Shown here piece by piece: positions 53,708 to 64,000 of a stretch of 64,000 nt of DNA (positions within the stretch are counted from its first letter, which is position 1; each line of letters opens with the position of its first letter). Origin of the DNA: Mytilinidion resinicola (Eukaryota; Ascomycota; Dothideomycetes; Mytilinidiales; Mytilinidiaceae); the NCBI RefSeq assembly GCF_010093595.1, contig NW_022985440.1, positions 675,512-739,511 of the forward strand. The letters run 5' to 3'. The notes beneath the pieces are model-generated. The model had not been told where the DNA came from. It did not search any database and saw nothing but the letters and a program-made list of their open reading frames with translations. The position numbers were made by a program, and so were the translations under genes.

Positions 53708-54948
53708 ATGGCTTCGTCTCCAAAGATCCGCGTGGCCCTCATAGGCCTCAATGCTCCATACGCTGGCACTCCAACGGGCGTGAACTGGACGGCGAATGCT
53801 CATCTGCCATATCTCCGAGACTCCTCGAAATATGAGCTGGTCGCTCTGCAGAACAGTTCGGCTGAGCGAGCCGCGAAATCGATAAAAGCGCATGGTCTGG
53901 ATCCCAAAAAGGTGAAAGCTTACGGGACCCCTGAGGGTATATAATTCTTAATCTCTCGCCTCGCTGTATAATAAGACACTAAAGACATAAACTAGAGGTC
54001 GCCAACGACCCCAACATCGACCTGGTCGTAAGCAGCATCCGTGTCGATCGCCACGCCGGCTCCCTCATCCCTAGCATCAAGGCTGGCAAAGATGTCTACG
54101 TTGAGTGGCCGGTCGAAGCAAACTACTCCATAGCCAAAGAACTCACCGACTTGGCTAAAGCCCACAACGTCAGGAACGTAGTGGGCATCCAGGGCTCCTT
54201 CTCTCCCATAGCCACGAAAATCAAGGCTTTGATCGACGGCGGCGAGCTCGGGCGGGTGACCAGTAGCACCACCATCACGACTCTCAACTACGTCGGCCCC
54301 ACCATCCCCAGTTTCATCGACTACTTCGTAGATAAGAAGACCGGAGGGAATCCGTTCACCATTGACTTTGGGCATGTGCTGGAGTGTCTCAAGGCTGTGC
54401 TGGGCGAGATATCAACCCACCACTCCCTCCTCGTCAACCAGTACCCAGAAGTTGACGTCGTCGACCCCGCAACTAGAGAAGTGATTGAGAAAGGCCGCAA
54501 GAACACCGTCCCCAACCAGGTCGTCTTCGACGCGATCCTGAAGTCCGGCGCTGTGCTTACTTACAAGCAACACGATGCCGCTGGCATCCCGCCTGGCGCA
54601 ACGCCGCGAAAAGATAAGAGCCGGTTGCCTGTGTTCGACTGGCGCATCTTTGGCTCCAAGGCGGAGGTCCGCGTAACGAGCTACGACTCGATCTTTCCGA
54701 ATATCGGCAGCAATGATTTCAAGGTCGAGATTTGCAAAGCTGAGGACGGCGCGGTGGTTGAGGTGGACCTTGGGACGGATGACTTTGGGCATCTACCGGA
54801 GGCGGCGAGGAATATTGCGAGGCTTTATGAGGCGTTTGCTGCTGGGGTGGATGAGAAGAACGAGAAGAGGGTGTGGTATCCGGACTTTGAGTATGCCTTG
54901 AAAACGCATGAGTTGATTGAAGGCATGTATAGAGAGAACGGTTTTTGA
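53708..54948 (+). CDS. Gfo/Idh/MocA oxidoreductase, Gal80-like
   Basis: Exons 53708-53936 and 53996-54948 (59-bp intron, phase 1) give 393 aa. The N-terminal Rossmann domain has VALIGLNAPYAGTPTG, HLPYLRDSSKYELVALQNSS, DPNIDLVVSSIRVDRH and VYVEWPVEAN, where EWP stands in for the family EKP motif. The C-terminal alpha/beta domain has VVGIQGSFSP, GGNPFTIDFGHVLECLKAVLGE and a long FDWRIFGSKAEVRVTSYDS. The closest fungal type is the Gal80-like group of dehydrogenases, which oxidise sugars or act as NADP-sensing repressors. Whether this one is catalytic cannot be settled: the usual Lys of EKP is Trp here, which may speak against simple sugar dehydrogenase chemistry. It is flanked on both sides by C2H2 paralogues. 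Confidence 0.85.
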
Positions 54949-55070
54949 AAAGTATCCCTTAACCCGTCGTACTTGGCTCTACGATATCGAGAAGGATGCA
55001 ACCAATAGAAAGCTTCGAGGGATAGGAACTGGAGCGAATTACTTGAGCAATACACTCCCTCTTTGCTTTT
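54949..55070. other. Short spacer before repeat copy E
   Basis: 122 bp of 3' UTR between the Gal80-like stop and repeat copy E. The remaining 390 bp after copy E (55177-55566) also shows no gene, giving 618 bp between the coding regions in total. Confidence 0.45.
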
Positions 55071-55176
55071 TGTACACTTGCCTAATACCGCTTGAGGTCC
55101 TCTAGTACGTTATGAGATATCGGAAAAGGAAAATGTTGACAAGGCTAATAGCTTCGCGGGCCATCTCAAACGGTGT
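55071..55176 (+). repeat. Short dispersed repeat, copy E
   Basis: Starts TGTACACTTGCCTAATACCG and ends GGGCCATCTCAAACGGTGT. Nearly collinear with copy A at 1360-1464; the 43-bp first block differs at four sites, all transitions, and the middle 40 bp is much more diverged. Confidence 0.7.
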
Positions 55177-55566
55177 CACACTGTCACTTTATGTTCAACG
55201 GAGCCTGATCCTAAGTCCGAGCGCTGCGCCACGACGGGTTAAGGGGTGTAGGGAGTGGAACTCGGGCCTTCATAAGCTCTAGTACACCATGAAATGTATC
55301 AACCCATTTCGAGAAATCGTGAGTCTCCAATTGTGAGCAATCGACAAACTCAGTAGAATCTCTCAGACGTCGTCATCAACGACTTTGTTCATCAACTCAT
55401 CCACGCCAAAGCTCAGTCTGATCCCTTGGTCACCACTCCAACCTACATGTTCGTACATGTGACTGATAGACACAACGGTCTACACAGCATGAAGCTCGCT
55501 CGATCAAAACTTTCGACTTCTCCCCTCCGTCTCTGAACCTCGAACTGTCTGGATGTACCCAATTCC

Positions 55567-56366
55567 TCACGTTAACGTCGAGTAATGGCGATTCTTGAGG
55601 AACACCGTGAGCTTCCGGGTGGCGTTCGAGTCGAGGTATTCATCACAGCCGTACTTGGATGTACTTGCAACGTGCTGAAAGAAGGCGCTGAGTTTTCGGA
55701 ACGTCAACTCGCAACCTGGGCAAACGAAGGCCATTCCTCGATATTGGCTCAAGTCCTGTCGCGCAAGAAGAATATCACGCCACTCGTGTACGATGATCAG
55801 TGGCCACTGTCGACTCATCGCTGTAGACTCGTTGAGGTCTAGGTGACTGAGACCGGATTCGCAATTTCCTTCCTCTAGATGTAGTATCATTGCTGGCAGA
55901 CTTCGAAATTGCCGGGGACAGGCCCAACATTCGTGGTCGGCAGACGCGTGAACGATTTTGTGCTAGAAGAGAATTAGGACACGTATCGCGACGCAATTAT
56001 CTTAAGGTGGTGGCCTTTTGCTCACCTGCTCGAGGTTGTGCTCGTTCCCGCAATGCTTCTTACATGTGAAGCAGGCAAACTCGTCCTTCAGATGCTGCCG
56101 CATCTGTCCGGGGATGATGGCGATGTTGCAGGCATCGCATACTTCGTAGCATCTCCGACGCCGATAGTGATTCAAGAGTGCCTCCCAGTCCTCCGCATCG
56201 TAATAGCATTTGTTGCAAATGTTGTGCCGGCCCGAATTCTGTTGGTGTTGAGATATGGCGGCAAGGTCGACGAATCCTCTATCGCAGCGCCGGCACCAGT
56301 GTCTGGTTGATGCCGTCAGTGGGGCTTACAGTAGAGGATTTGTTCGAGTGCTTACCGTTTTGTCAT
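55567..56366 (-). CDS. C2H2 zinc-finger protein, paralogue B
   Basis: Exons 56366-56356, 56302-56026 and 55962-55567 give 227 aa. Exon 1 codes only MTKR with a GTAAGC donor, so the start is the least certain part. Fingers: HWCRRCDRGF with paired His (QHQQNSGRH), CNKCYYDAEDW, CYEVCDACNIAI, CFTCKKHCGNEHNLEQ, then after the intron HECWACPRQF with MILHLEEGNC, and CPGCELTFRKLSAFFQHVAS. The tail TRKLTVFLKNRHY corresponds to the tail of paralogue A. B keeps A's shorter layout but lacks A's two extra introns in the CW..C finger. No stop or frameshift. Function unknown; nuclear nucleic-acid binding is inferred from the finger type. Confidence 0.68.
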
Positions 56367-57930
56367 TTTTGCTCCCAGGCCAGGCCAAATGAGACTAATT
56401 CATGCGACGAGTCGAAGTCAGCGGACGAGGCGAGCTGACGCAGCAACGGGCGTCACTGCAAAGAGGCTTCACGATGGAGGTGAGTAGAGGAGGGGAGTTT
56501 GGGTTTGGGAAGGTGAGCGGAAGAGGTGAGCTTGGTCTTGAAGAGTGCGACAGAAGGAGGTGAGGTAGACTTAGACTCGGAGACGAGATGGCCGGCTTGA
56601 GCGAAAGGAAACGCGATAGCCGCGGTTGACGGCCAGAAAGCCACTGGTCTGCCACAGCTTATGATGTCTCATGGCAGATTCAGATTTTGATGCTAAATTG
56701 AATCTCACCATTTTGATGAGATAGTAACCTCACGAGGACACCGCAGACGGTGACGAGTAGGCTGTTGTCGCCCTCGACCATCGCGCGTTGTCGTCTTTTC
56801 AACAGGACTGCTGCCTGGAACCGTCTCAGGTGGCCCGGGGCACCTCAGACGGTGCTGAGCATGTGTTAAGAGTATGGATATACCATGGTCATTCTGAGAG
56901 GGCCGGGAGAGCATTCAGAACAAGGACATGAATTCATTGATGCTGTCCCGATGCGGCCGGAAGCACAAGTGTTTCTCGGAGGAATGGCAAGCGATTTGAA
57001 GACGGAAAAAGCCCGTTTTCATCTTCACAGGCCTAATACAGTGCCTTGCCATAGATATCCGTACACTTTCCTGCGGTTGTCTGTGGGGCTCCGACTTACT
57101 AGCAGAAACCGGAGGCAGCAAATACACTTCCTATCTGTGTACACCATGTTGGCGCTGTCTGGGGTAGCCTCGCGACTTTACTAGTTGTCCAAAATGCGAG
57201 CTTCGCTCTCACTCAGAAGGCTGAAAACACTACGAGGCCCCTCATGCAGCGGTAAACGAGTGTACGGATTCCTATGACCTGTCACTGTACCTTGCAGAGC
57301 CAATTTGGGCGGTGGTAACTCGAGTAGGTAGATGGACACAGATCTACGTCACGGTATTAAGATAAGGTGGAGCAAAAAACGATTCAAGGAGCAAAACACC
57401 TCCCTCCTCGGGGGAGAGTGTAGAAACCCGGGCGTTTCTCCGTGATGATGGACTTAACATTTCCTCGCTGCGGCTTTTCAGACGATTCTTCGGGAAATAG
57501 CCATGATATCAATTCCTGACAAGGGCTGGATTTGAACTCACAGTCCCTGCAGGTTGTCGTTGGGGGGCGGTGTCCCGGAAGGGGACACCTGTTTTGCGCA
57601 GGGCAATTACCACTGCGCCCGACCGGCCTGCTGCTCGAATTAGTTAGAGGTTACAAGAATTACACCATATATATACCCTTACTCAGTGCGTCACTCCAAA
57701 GTATTTCACTGGGGAACTAATCGAGCGGAATACTTCACTTCACCACACTGTACATTCCTTTTACCAGCGGGAGGGCAATGTTTAGGGTGCCCCGGCAAGG
57801 TCAGCATCCAGCTAAGATGAAAGACTTACATATATTGCAATTCTTTTTCTAACTCTATCAAAGCACTTCAAGTGACGAAATAAGCGTGTCTAAAATCGGC
57901 GAAAGCTCTAAATGTTATTTAGATCTATTT
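56367..57930. other. Intergenic region between paralogues B and C
   Basis: 1.56 kb without a supported gene. 57137-57185 (GTGTACACCATGTTGGCGCT and following) weakly resembles the dispersed repeat, especially copy D. 57526-57620 looks like a decayed tRNA-derived sequence (separate entry). 56700-56870 contains the GGACACCGCAGACGGTG / GGGCACCTCAGACGGTGCTGAG type of short repetition. Other open frames have no domain. Confidence 0.45.
57526..57620 (-). other. tRNA-like pol III promoter remnant
   Basis: On the minus strand a box-A-like GGGCGCAGTGG (57620-57610) is followed 82 bp later by a box-B-like GAGTTCAAATCC (57539-57528). Between them is a perfect 8-bp hairpin, GGTGTCCC/GGGACACC (57569-57589), with a 5-base loop. 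Arms do not pair into a normal acceptor or T stem, so I do not call a functional tRNA. A tRNA-derived SINE or a mutated intron-containing tRNA would fit. Confidence 0.35.
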
Positions 57931-59136
57931 TTATGTTTCGCTGCTGTCTTTTTGACACTGCTTCAACCGAGTTACGAGCCAATGCGACAGCCTTTCCAAT
58001 GGCCCTTCTGATATTCCCTGGCTACAGGAGCCATTCGCACAATGCTGAAACAGCGCACTGAGGCTGCTGAACGTGGTGTCGCAACCGCCGCAGTAGAATG
58101 GTCGGTCTCCTGGGGCAACGGGGACGCGGTTTCGAAGACGTCTCACCCAGTCTTTCTCGATGAAGTTTCGCCACTGGAACACCTCAGCAGCCCACCCGTT
58201 CAGTTCTTCTTTGCAGGTAGCCGACGGACAGGCTCCGGACTCCAGATGTATGATGATTCCTGGTATCGTGCTGAAAAGTCGCTCGCATCCCCAGCATTTC
58301 TCATCAACGGGTAAATGCGTGAGGATATGCTGAAAATCACGTGTTATTTTCACAAATGAACATTCTCGTGGGAATGGAAGCCACGTACCTGTTGAAGATT
58401 GGTCTTATTCATATGAATCTCTAAGCAATGGGGACACACAAAATCCCGTCCCTCCCGGTTTTCGAGGACGGTTTCTTCGAGAATATTGCTTATCCTTGCA
58501 ACATCTGCATCGACAATTGTACGCTTATTACAAGTCCGGACGTGCTTGAGCAATAGCTTGCGCGAATCATGGTGAGAATGGCAATGGAAGCAAGCGTGAT
58601 TCTTGCGACAATGTTTCTTCCACTCCACTTTTGGAATATGATGAGAACATCCATTGCAGATATTCTCGCATGCTCGCGATCCCATATGGTCTATGAAGTC
58701 GAGCAAGTCGGGGAAAACCTCATTACACTCTGGACAATCACGCCTCATCTCATTCAAGTTCCAATTGACGTCGTCATCCAAATCAGAACCCGAGCAGCTA
58801 TGAGCCCGGAATTCTGGCTCTGTCAATACTGCATTGCACCTGGTGCATGAGTATATCTTTGTGAAATCGTCCGAGTCTCCGAGAGGTGCGGGGTCGGTCT
58901 GTTCGTTGGCGTCGTGATCGTGTATAGGTATAGGTTGGGATTGATGCCGGGGGGAGTTCTCTAGATGCTGCCTCAGGTGTCTCTCATGGCGGAAGTCTCT
59001 TCGACATTCGTGGCACCGCTGAGCAGGATTTCGTCTGCTAAGAGCGGATCGTTAGCATTATGGCCATTGAACATTGAGACAGATGAGCCTACGGAGCTTG
59101 GGATTGATGATCCCGCGGAACGGCGACACCGTTCAT
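57931..59136 (-). CDS. C2H2 zinc-finger protein, paralogue C
   Basis: Exons 59136-59093, 59037-58389 and 58329-57931 give 363 aa. Exon 1 is 44 nt, exactly as in paralogue A, and intron 1 has a canonical GCTAAC branch site. Fingers: RCHECRRDF with paired His (RHLRQHLENSPRH), YSCTRCNAVL, CPECNEVFPDLLDFIDHM, CENICNGCSHHIPKVEWKKH, CFHCHSHHDSRKLLLKHV, then a segment missing from A and B (CNKRTIVDADVARISNILEE), CPHCLEIHMNKTNLQQ, and after the last intron CWGCERLFSTIP with HLESGAC and CGGCDTTFSSLSALFQHCA. It is the longest and probably the ancestral form. Fingers alternate C-x2-C pairs with long, irregular His spacings. Function unknown. Confidence 0.75.
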
Positions 59137-60174
59137 GCTTCAGGACCTAGTTGAGCTCAAGAGAACTCTAGGGGGGCTTCAGAAGATATTGGAGTAGTCT
59201 GTAAGACAGTGCACTGCTCGAGGAACGGAGAGCTTTGGAGAACAGGTGTCGGATAACGAGAGGTCGTGAGGATAAGGAACGGGCCTTTGAAACCATGGTA
59301 CAGGGCCCCTGACTTATCCTATTAGGGCTTAGTGGACCTTTTTTCATTCATCAACCACATTTGCTTGCATTCTAGACGTCTATAAAAGTTGCTTCTCGGC
59401 TCTTGTTGATGTGTCGTACGGCGGTGCTGCTGACATGCATTCTTCTATGCCGTACCATTTCGATCGATGAATGTGATTGGCAGAAGTATCGTGACCACAC
59501 CACCGGGACGATTGGCGATTCCCGGATCCTGATCAGGACGTTTATGCTGACGAGCAGTGTGACATTGTTAGTAAACATTAGTAGTGCCGAAGTTCGATGT
59601 ATAGGCCAAAAGCTCGGAGACCCTACGAAGTAGGTATGCGCAATCGATTCTAAAAGTTCAATGGCTATCTTCGGATTTTGCCTCAAGAGTTCTCGGATAT
59701 TCTACCCCCACTAACTACCTGTGGTAGGAGTTGCACAAGATTGTTTATCTCGAAAGGTTCAAATCAGCAACTCAAACGAACTAATTTGCTTATCTGCATT
59801 GCTTTGTCGGCTTTTGATCGGCAATAAACCGTTCCATACGCTTGCAAGATCGGCAATAGAGTGACGGAGGTAAATAAACTCCTTAACATTACCTACTTTC
59901 TACTCAGACACGGACTTAAAGTGTAGATATTCGTTATTACGACTTGACATAAGCTCCCGGGTTATTTCCGCGGTGTGCCTTGAACACATGCCGGATATTT
60001 ACGCGCCATTCTAGGATAAATGCCCGCCATGCCCCACTGCGGGGTGAAAGCTCGTTGGCATAAATACCAGCAGTATCCCTAGAAGTCAAGTCTTAACAGA
60101 AATATCTTCCTTCTGAACATTTGGGTTGTTTCTCAACTTCTCAGAAACTAATTATACAAGAAAACCAAAGGATA
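59137..60174. other. Divergent intergenic region between paralogue C and GRE2-like gene
   Basis: 1.04 kb. Open frames at 59372-59686 (minus) and 59403-59633 (plus) overlap and lack domains. A TATA-like CATAAATA at about 60059 precedes the GRE2-like ATG by 116 bp. Confidence 0.5.
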
Positions 60175-61338
60175 ATGACTCGTGTATTGCTCACAGGCGG
60201 AAGCGGCTTCATTGCTGCCCACACGCTCGACGTGCTACTGAAGAATGGGTAAGAGCAATTCAAGACAGTGCTTCTTCAATCCGCTGACAGCCTAGCCACT
60301 CCGTCGTCACCACAGTCCGGAGTCAGGACAAAATCGACAGGATCAAGAAGATCTACCCAGACGTAGGAAAAGACAAGCTAGACTTTGCCATAGTCCCCGA
60401 TATCGCGGTCGAAGGCGCATTCGACGAAGCCGTCGTATCCACGCCTCCATTTGAAGTAGTCCTCCACACAGCGAGTCCGTTCCACTTCAACGTCACCGAC
60501 ATTCAAAAGGTATGTGCAGTGAAACGAAATTACAAGCGCAAGCTGATGGGCTTTAGCAACTCATTGATCCTGCGGTCATCGGTACGACGGGAATCCTACG
60601 CGCGATCAAAAAGAACGCTCCCACGATCAAGCATGTCGTCATAACATCCTCCTTCGCAGCTATAATAAACCCAGAGAAGATGGCATGGCCGGGACATACA
60701 TACTCTGAGGCTGATTGGAACCCAATGACCTTGGATGATATCAAGGGCAGCGTCTCATTGGGATATCGAGCAAGCAAGACGTTCGCAGAGAAGGCGGCCT
60801 GGAAATACGTCGAGGACGAGAAGCCAGGCTTCACTCTATCGACTGTGAACCCGCCAATGGTGTTCGGACCGATTGTATGGTCCTCTCAAACTCTCCACAT
60901 CAGCACAATTGCTAATTTCTCTAGATCCATCAACTTCAGGATCTTGACAACCTAAATACGTCCAACCAACGCATACGAGACGCCGCGCTAGGCAAGTTCA
61001 AGGACGAGATACCCGATAGCGGTGTTACCCTATGGGTTGATGTTCGAGACGTCGCGAAAGCTCACGTCGCGGCATTCGAAAAACCAGAGGCTGTTGGAAA
61101 GCGTTTCTTCACTACCCAGGGCACCTACAACAACAAGCAAATCTGCCAAATCATAAGGAAGCATTTCCCGCAGTACAAAGACCTGCCCACAGAAAGCACG
61201 CCGGGCGGTGATTATGGTGAGGCTGGGCCATTCACAGCGGATAATTCGAGGTCGATCGAGGTGTTGGGTCTGAAGTACATCCCGTTGGAGCAGTCGATTG
61301 TGGATTGTGTCAAGTCGTTGCAGTCGGTTGGTCTGTAG
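60175..61338 (+). CDS. GRE2-like NADPH-dependent reductase (extended SDR)
   Basis: Exons 60175-60248, 60296-60509, 60557-60874 and 60925-61338 give 339 aa, the usual length for the family. The cofactor motif TGGSGFIAAHTL is at 8-19, with the NADP-preferring Arg in TTVRSQDKIDRI after the first intron. Active site: VVITSSFAAI and YRASKTFAEKAAW (Tyr-x3-Lys). Then STVNPPMVFGPI/IHQLQDLDNLNTSN across the third intron, and VDVRDVAKAHVAAFE in the C-terminal lobe. Members reduce methylglyoxal, 3-methylbutanal or larger carbonyls in the cytosol; cinnamoyl-CoA-reductase-like annotation is equivalent. A stress-response role is family knowledge, not visible here. Confidence 0.9.
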
Positions 61339-62202
61339 AGTATTTTGGAGGCAAGGGAGTTTGATCAGGTGCGGAAGTTGTGTTCATAGACTTTGTGTCC
61401 TAGATTCTAGACGGCAGTTAGAATTACCATGTTGAGAATGATACCTCTGCCTTAAGTTGCGTTCACTGTTACGAGCTTGTGAGCAGCAGCCAAGACCATG
61501 ATTCCAACATTGGGTTGCGAGTTTGGGGCGGTGACTCTAGGTCGAGTAACAGATTGTATTTGCGCAAGCAGCCATCTATGAATCTGGCATGACTTTCATG
61601 CCATGACGCGGTGTCCCTGGTTTTGACTTATACCGCCACCTGATAGCTGCGAGAGGTATTGCTTAGAGCAAAATATGTTTGAGATATCATTCGAGTCTTA
61701 GGTGGGACAGATGCCTGGGAAAGATATATATTCTACAATTGAATTGTCAGTTACACATCAGAAAAGGCAAGATGCATGAATTTCGGTGACATAGTTCGTA
61801 TCAGACTGTTGAGCTTGTTGTGTTTGATCGTCATCGATGATCTAGGACAAATAGAAGAAGAAGGTAATCATCATTTGAATGGGACAGGCTATGTAAGACA
61901 AGGTGACTGACCTTTAATAGTGATACTGTATGCTGAGTGTTAACGCATTTGGAGGAAGCGCGATTCACAGAGGCGCTGATGTCGAGAGAAGGCGAGCCGA
62001 AATTTGAATTTCTGCCTATAAATGCCAAGGACTCCGATCAATTTTAGCGGCATCTTCAAAACCCCACCAGGCCGCAGGAGAAGCTCCAACACCATTCTGC
62101 GTCTGCCACATCTGCCTGTGCCTGTGTTTGTAGCCGGCTCCTCCCCCTTACCAGTGCCATCCACCACCTACCTCCCCAAGTCTCAACTCCTCGACACTCG
62201 CC
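61339..62202. other. Intergenic, promoter and 5' UTR of NTF2
   Basis: 864 bp without a supported gene. 62000-62200 is C-rich and probably transcribed as 5' UTR. Nothing else recognised. Confidence 0.5.
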
Positions 62203-62929
62203 ATGGCTGGAGCAGGTGTGTTTACGCCGGATTCGCGCTCTGGACGACCCCTCATCGCGCAATAGCTAATCAGATATACAGTGGACTTCGCGAACATTGC
62301 TCGTAAGTGATTTCCCCAGTTGTCTCGACACGCACACCTCTATTCAGCGGACCTACTATTGTGGTTGTACAATATCGCGCCAAGTCTGACATCCAGTTCT
62401 AGAGCAATTCGTCAAGTTCTACTATGAGCAGTTCGATACCAACCGAGGAAATCTCGGGGCTCTCTACGTATGTTTCTAACAATACGCATGGCCTTACTCT
62501 CACATATTGACAAGTGTTTTACAGCGCCATCAATCCATGCTCACCTTCGAGGGCACCCCAGCGCAAGGTGCAGACGCAATCCTCGAGAAACTCCAAGTAC
62601 ATATTCCTCCCTCGTACGCGCCGACCCACGCTGCATAATCTAACGCGAACAACAGAGCCTTCCCTTCACATCAGTCCAACATCGCACCGACACCCTGGAT
62701 GCGCAACCCTCTAGCGAAGAAGGTGGTATCCTAGTCTTAGTCACAGGCGCATTACTGGTACGCGAATACAAGAGGCACAAGCTGAAATACCGGGGCGATA
62801 TCTAACTGTGACTAGGTCGAGGGATCGGAGCGACCGATGAGCTTCACGCAGACTTTCCAGCTTCGCCCCGAAGCCGGCACTTTCTACGTCTTCAACGATG
62901 TGTTCAGACTGGTCTACCCAGCCGCCTAA
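62203..62929 (+). CDS. NTF2: Nuclear transport factor 2 (NTF2)
   Basis: Six small exons: 62203-62215, 62282-62302, 62403-62467, 62525-62596, 62656-62757 and 62816-62929, giving 128 aa. All phases agree. The protein reads MAGAVDFANIAQQFVKF then YYEQFDTNRGNLGALY, RHQSMLTFEGTPAQGADAI, LEKLQSLPFTSVQHR, GGILVLVTGALLVEG, RPMSFTQTFQLRPEAGTFYV and FNDVFRLVYPAA. This is the complete NTF2 fold. It carries Ran-GDP into the nucleus through FG nucleoporins; the acidic and hydrophobic pocket segments are all present. Five introns in a 387-nt coding region make it the most intron-dense gene of the window, and no single-frame ORF shows it. Confidence 0.95.
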
Positions 62930-63683
62930 ATAAACGATCAACCTTCATAGCGACGACACGACAAGAGCATAAGCATACGAGAGCAAGGGCGGGCAGGAAT
63001 AAGGGTGTGGCCGGAGTGATTTTGGGCGGGAGGAGTGAATAGGCGTGCATGAAGCCGTAATTTCTCCAGCCTTGTTGGCTTGAAGGAGAGGCTGTCGGAT
63101 GGGAGTCTTTACAGCGGCAGGATTTCCTTTAAAGAGGCACATCACAGAATAAATACTCAGATTCAACCATATTTCGCCCCTCAACGTTGAAGTGAACCAA
63201 CACTGTTCAGAGAAAGAGATTTGGAAACAGTCGGGAATCAGGGTGGAATCAGGGCAAGAATCAGACTGGCCTCACCAACTGCCATCACCAGCCTCCCCCC
63301 AATCGAAGCACCCTTCGGCCAACCTTCAACCTTCCAGCCCCTATCAGTTTCGCGCCCGATTCTCAGATCGTAGATGTTACGTTCCTGGTTTTAGACACAA
63401 ATCGCATCGCTTTCGACGTTGTCCCTAAATCAGAATCCGCTCAAAATACTCTCAGGGGGCCGTCTTGCTGCTTGAAAAACTTTGAAGCCCCAAGACTCAA
63501 CGGATTTAGACTGGTAGTTAAGAGTTATTGCATTTGAAATGGATGCAACTGGCTATACTCTAGAGAATATGCCCATTAGCACCATAAAGTCGAAACCAAC
63601 GCGTCTAGCATCTATGAAACGCCTACATAAACACAAAACCTAGGTATCCAACTCTAACATACCACCGCACTCCCGACCTCACT
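62930..63683. other. Convergent region after NTF2
   Basis: 754 bp between the NTF2 stop and the guanine deaminase stop. Short frames at 62945-63184 and 63192-63428 without domains. Two 3' UTRs expected. Confidence 0.5.
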
Positions 63684-64000
63684 CTACCCCCTATACCTCC
63701 CCGTCGAGTGTACCAACCTGCCCCTCACCCAAACCGCAACCGTACATCTATCATCACCCCCAAACAACCATTTCGCGACGCGATCCTCCCACGCCTCCCA
63801 TCCAAACACATCCACCCCCTCCACAAACCCATCCTCATGCCTCTCCCCGCCCTCGGGCACGCTCTCCAACGCCACCATCTGCGCATCCCACTCCATCCCC
63901 ACCTCAAACGCGCCCACCTTCTCCTCCAGCCCCACCACCTTCGCCCCGCCCCGCGTCGCGAGGTACAGCACTTCCTCGACCGAGAGCTTGGCATGGTCCC
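63684..64000 (-). CDS. Guanine deaminase, C-terminal part (cut by window edge)
   Basis: Partial: about 105 C-terminal residues ending at a TAG (63686-63684). The visible part begins DHAKLSVEEVLYLATRGGA, then KVVGLEEKVGAFEVGMEWDA, which is the end of the amidohydrolase barrel and the return to the small beta domain in guanine deaminases (elements like LATLGGA and GLEDRIGSFEPGKEAD in relatives). It finishes with WEDRVAKWLFGGDDRCTVAVW and VRGRLVHS. The catalytic metal ligands lie further upstream, outside the window. Reaction: guanine + H2O to xanthine + NH3 in purine salvage or catabolism. Confidence 0.82.
   Translation of the reverse strand, partial: DHAKLSVEEVLYLATRGGAKVVGLEEKVGAFEVGMEWDAQMVALESVPEGGERHEDGFVEGVDVFGWEAWEDRVAKWLFGGDDRCTVAVWVRGRLVHSTGRYRG

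Noticed and set aside
1..64000. CRISPR arrays, prophage, bacterial operons or ribosome binding sites
   Set aside because: No repeat-spacer pattern or bacterial gene organisation; the window is eukaryotic with spliceosomal introns.

Overview
The window looks like nuclear DNA of a filamentous ascomycete (Pezizomycotina, possibly Dothideomycetes; the class is inference). The evidence is many short GT-AG introns of about 45-280 nt with TAG/CAG acceptors, a HET-domain protein, a Goodbye-NACHT-TPR NLR-like protein, a Zn(II)2Cys6 regulator, MFS transporters, and recognisable fungal forms of TBP, OMS1, HSM3 and NTF2. All exon boundaries were placed by eye from splice signals, phase and remembered family conservation. 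No search or transcript data were available.

Layout. 1-13 kb is a self/non-self-like and decayed region. It holds a truncated pogo-type transposase remnant, a seven-exon NLR-like gene (Goodbye, NACHT, TPR, ZZ-like) whose introns carry copies of a short dispersed repeat, a broken cyclase-family gene, a four-TM membrane protein and a HET-domain gene. 13-19 kb holds a divergent betaine aldehyde dehydrogenase / choline oxidase pair, which together convert choline to glycine betaine, and an alpha/beta hydrolase. 21-40 kb is mostly conserved: TATA-binding protein (with an apparent GC-AG first intron), a peroxisome-targeted FAD amine oxidase, an OMS1-like methyltransferase, a GDS1-like winged-helix protein, a DUF2235 hydrolase, an HSM3-like proteasome-assembly protein, and a large uncharacterised membrane protein.

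42-61 kb looks accessory. It has a DHA2 MFS exporter, a D-threonine aldolase-like PLP enzyme, a DHA1 MFS transporter, a Zn(II)2Cys6 factor and an SDR, tightly packed in convergent and divergent pairs. Then come three paralogous C2H2 zinc-finger genes, all on the minus strand, interleaved with a Gal80/Gfo-Idh-MocA-like oxidoreductase and followed by a GRE2-like reductase. The window ends in conserved genes: NTF2 and the C-terminal end of a guanine deaminase.

The most unusual signals are: (1) the small repeat family found in three introns of the NLR gene (two copies the same way round, one inverted), immediately upstream of its ATG, and again near 55.1 kb; (2) the three-gene C2H2 array, whose members differ in intron number and in a missing central segment; (3) the compact transporter/enzyme/regulator block at 42.7-51.5 kb.
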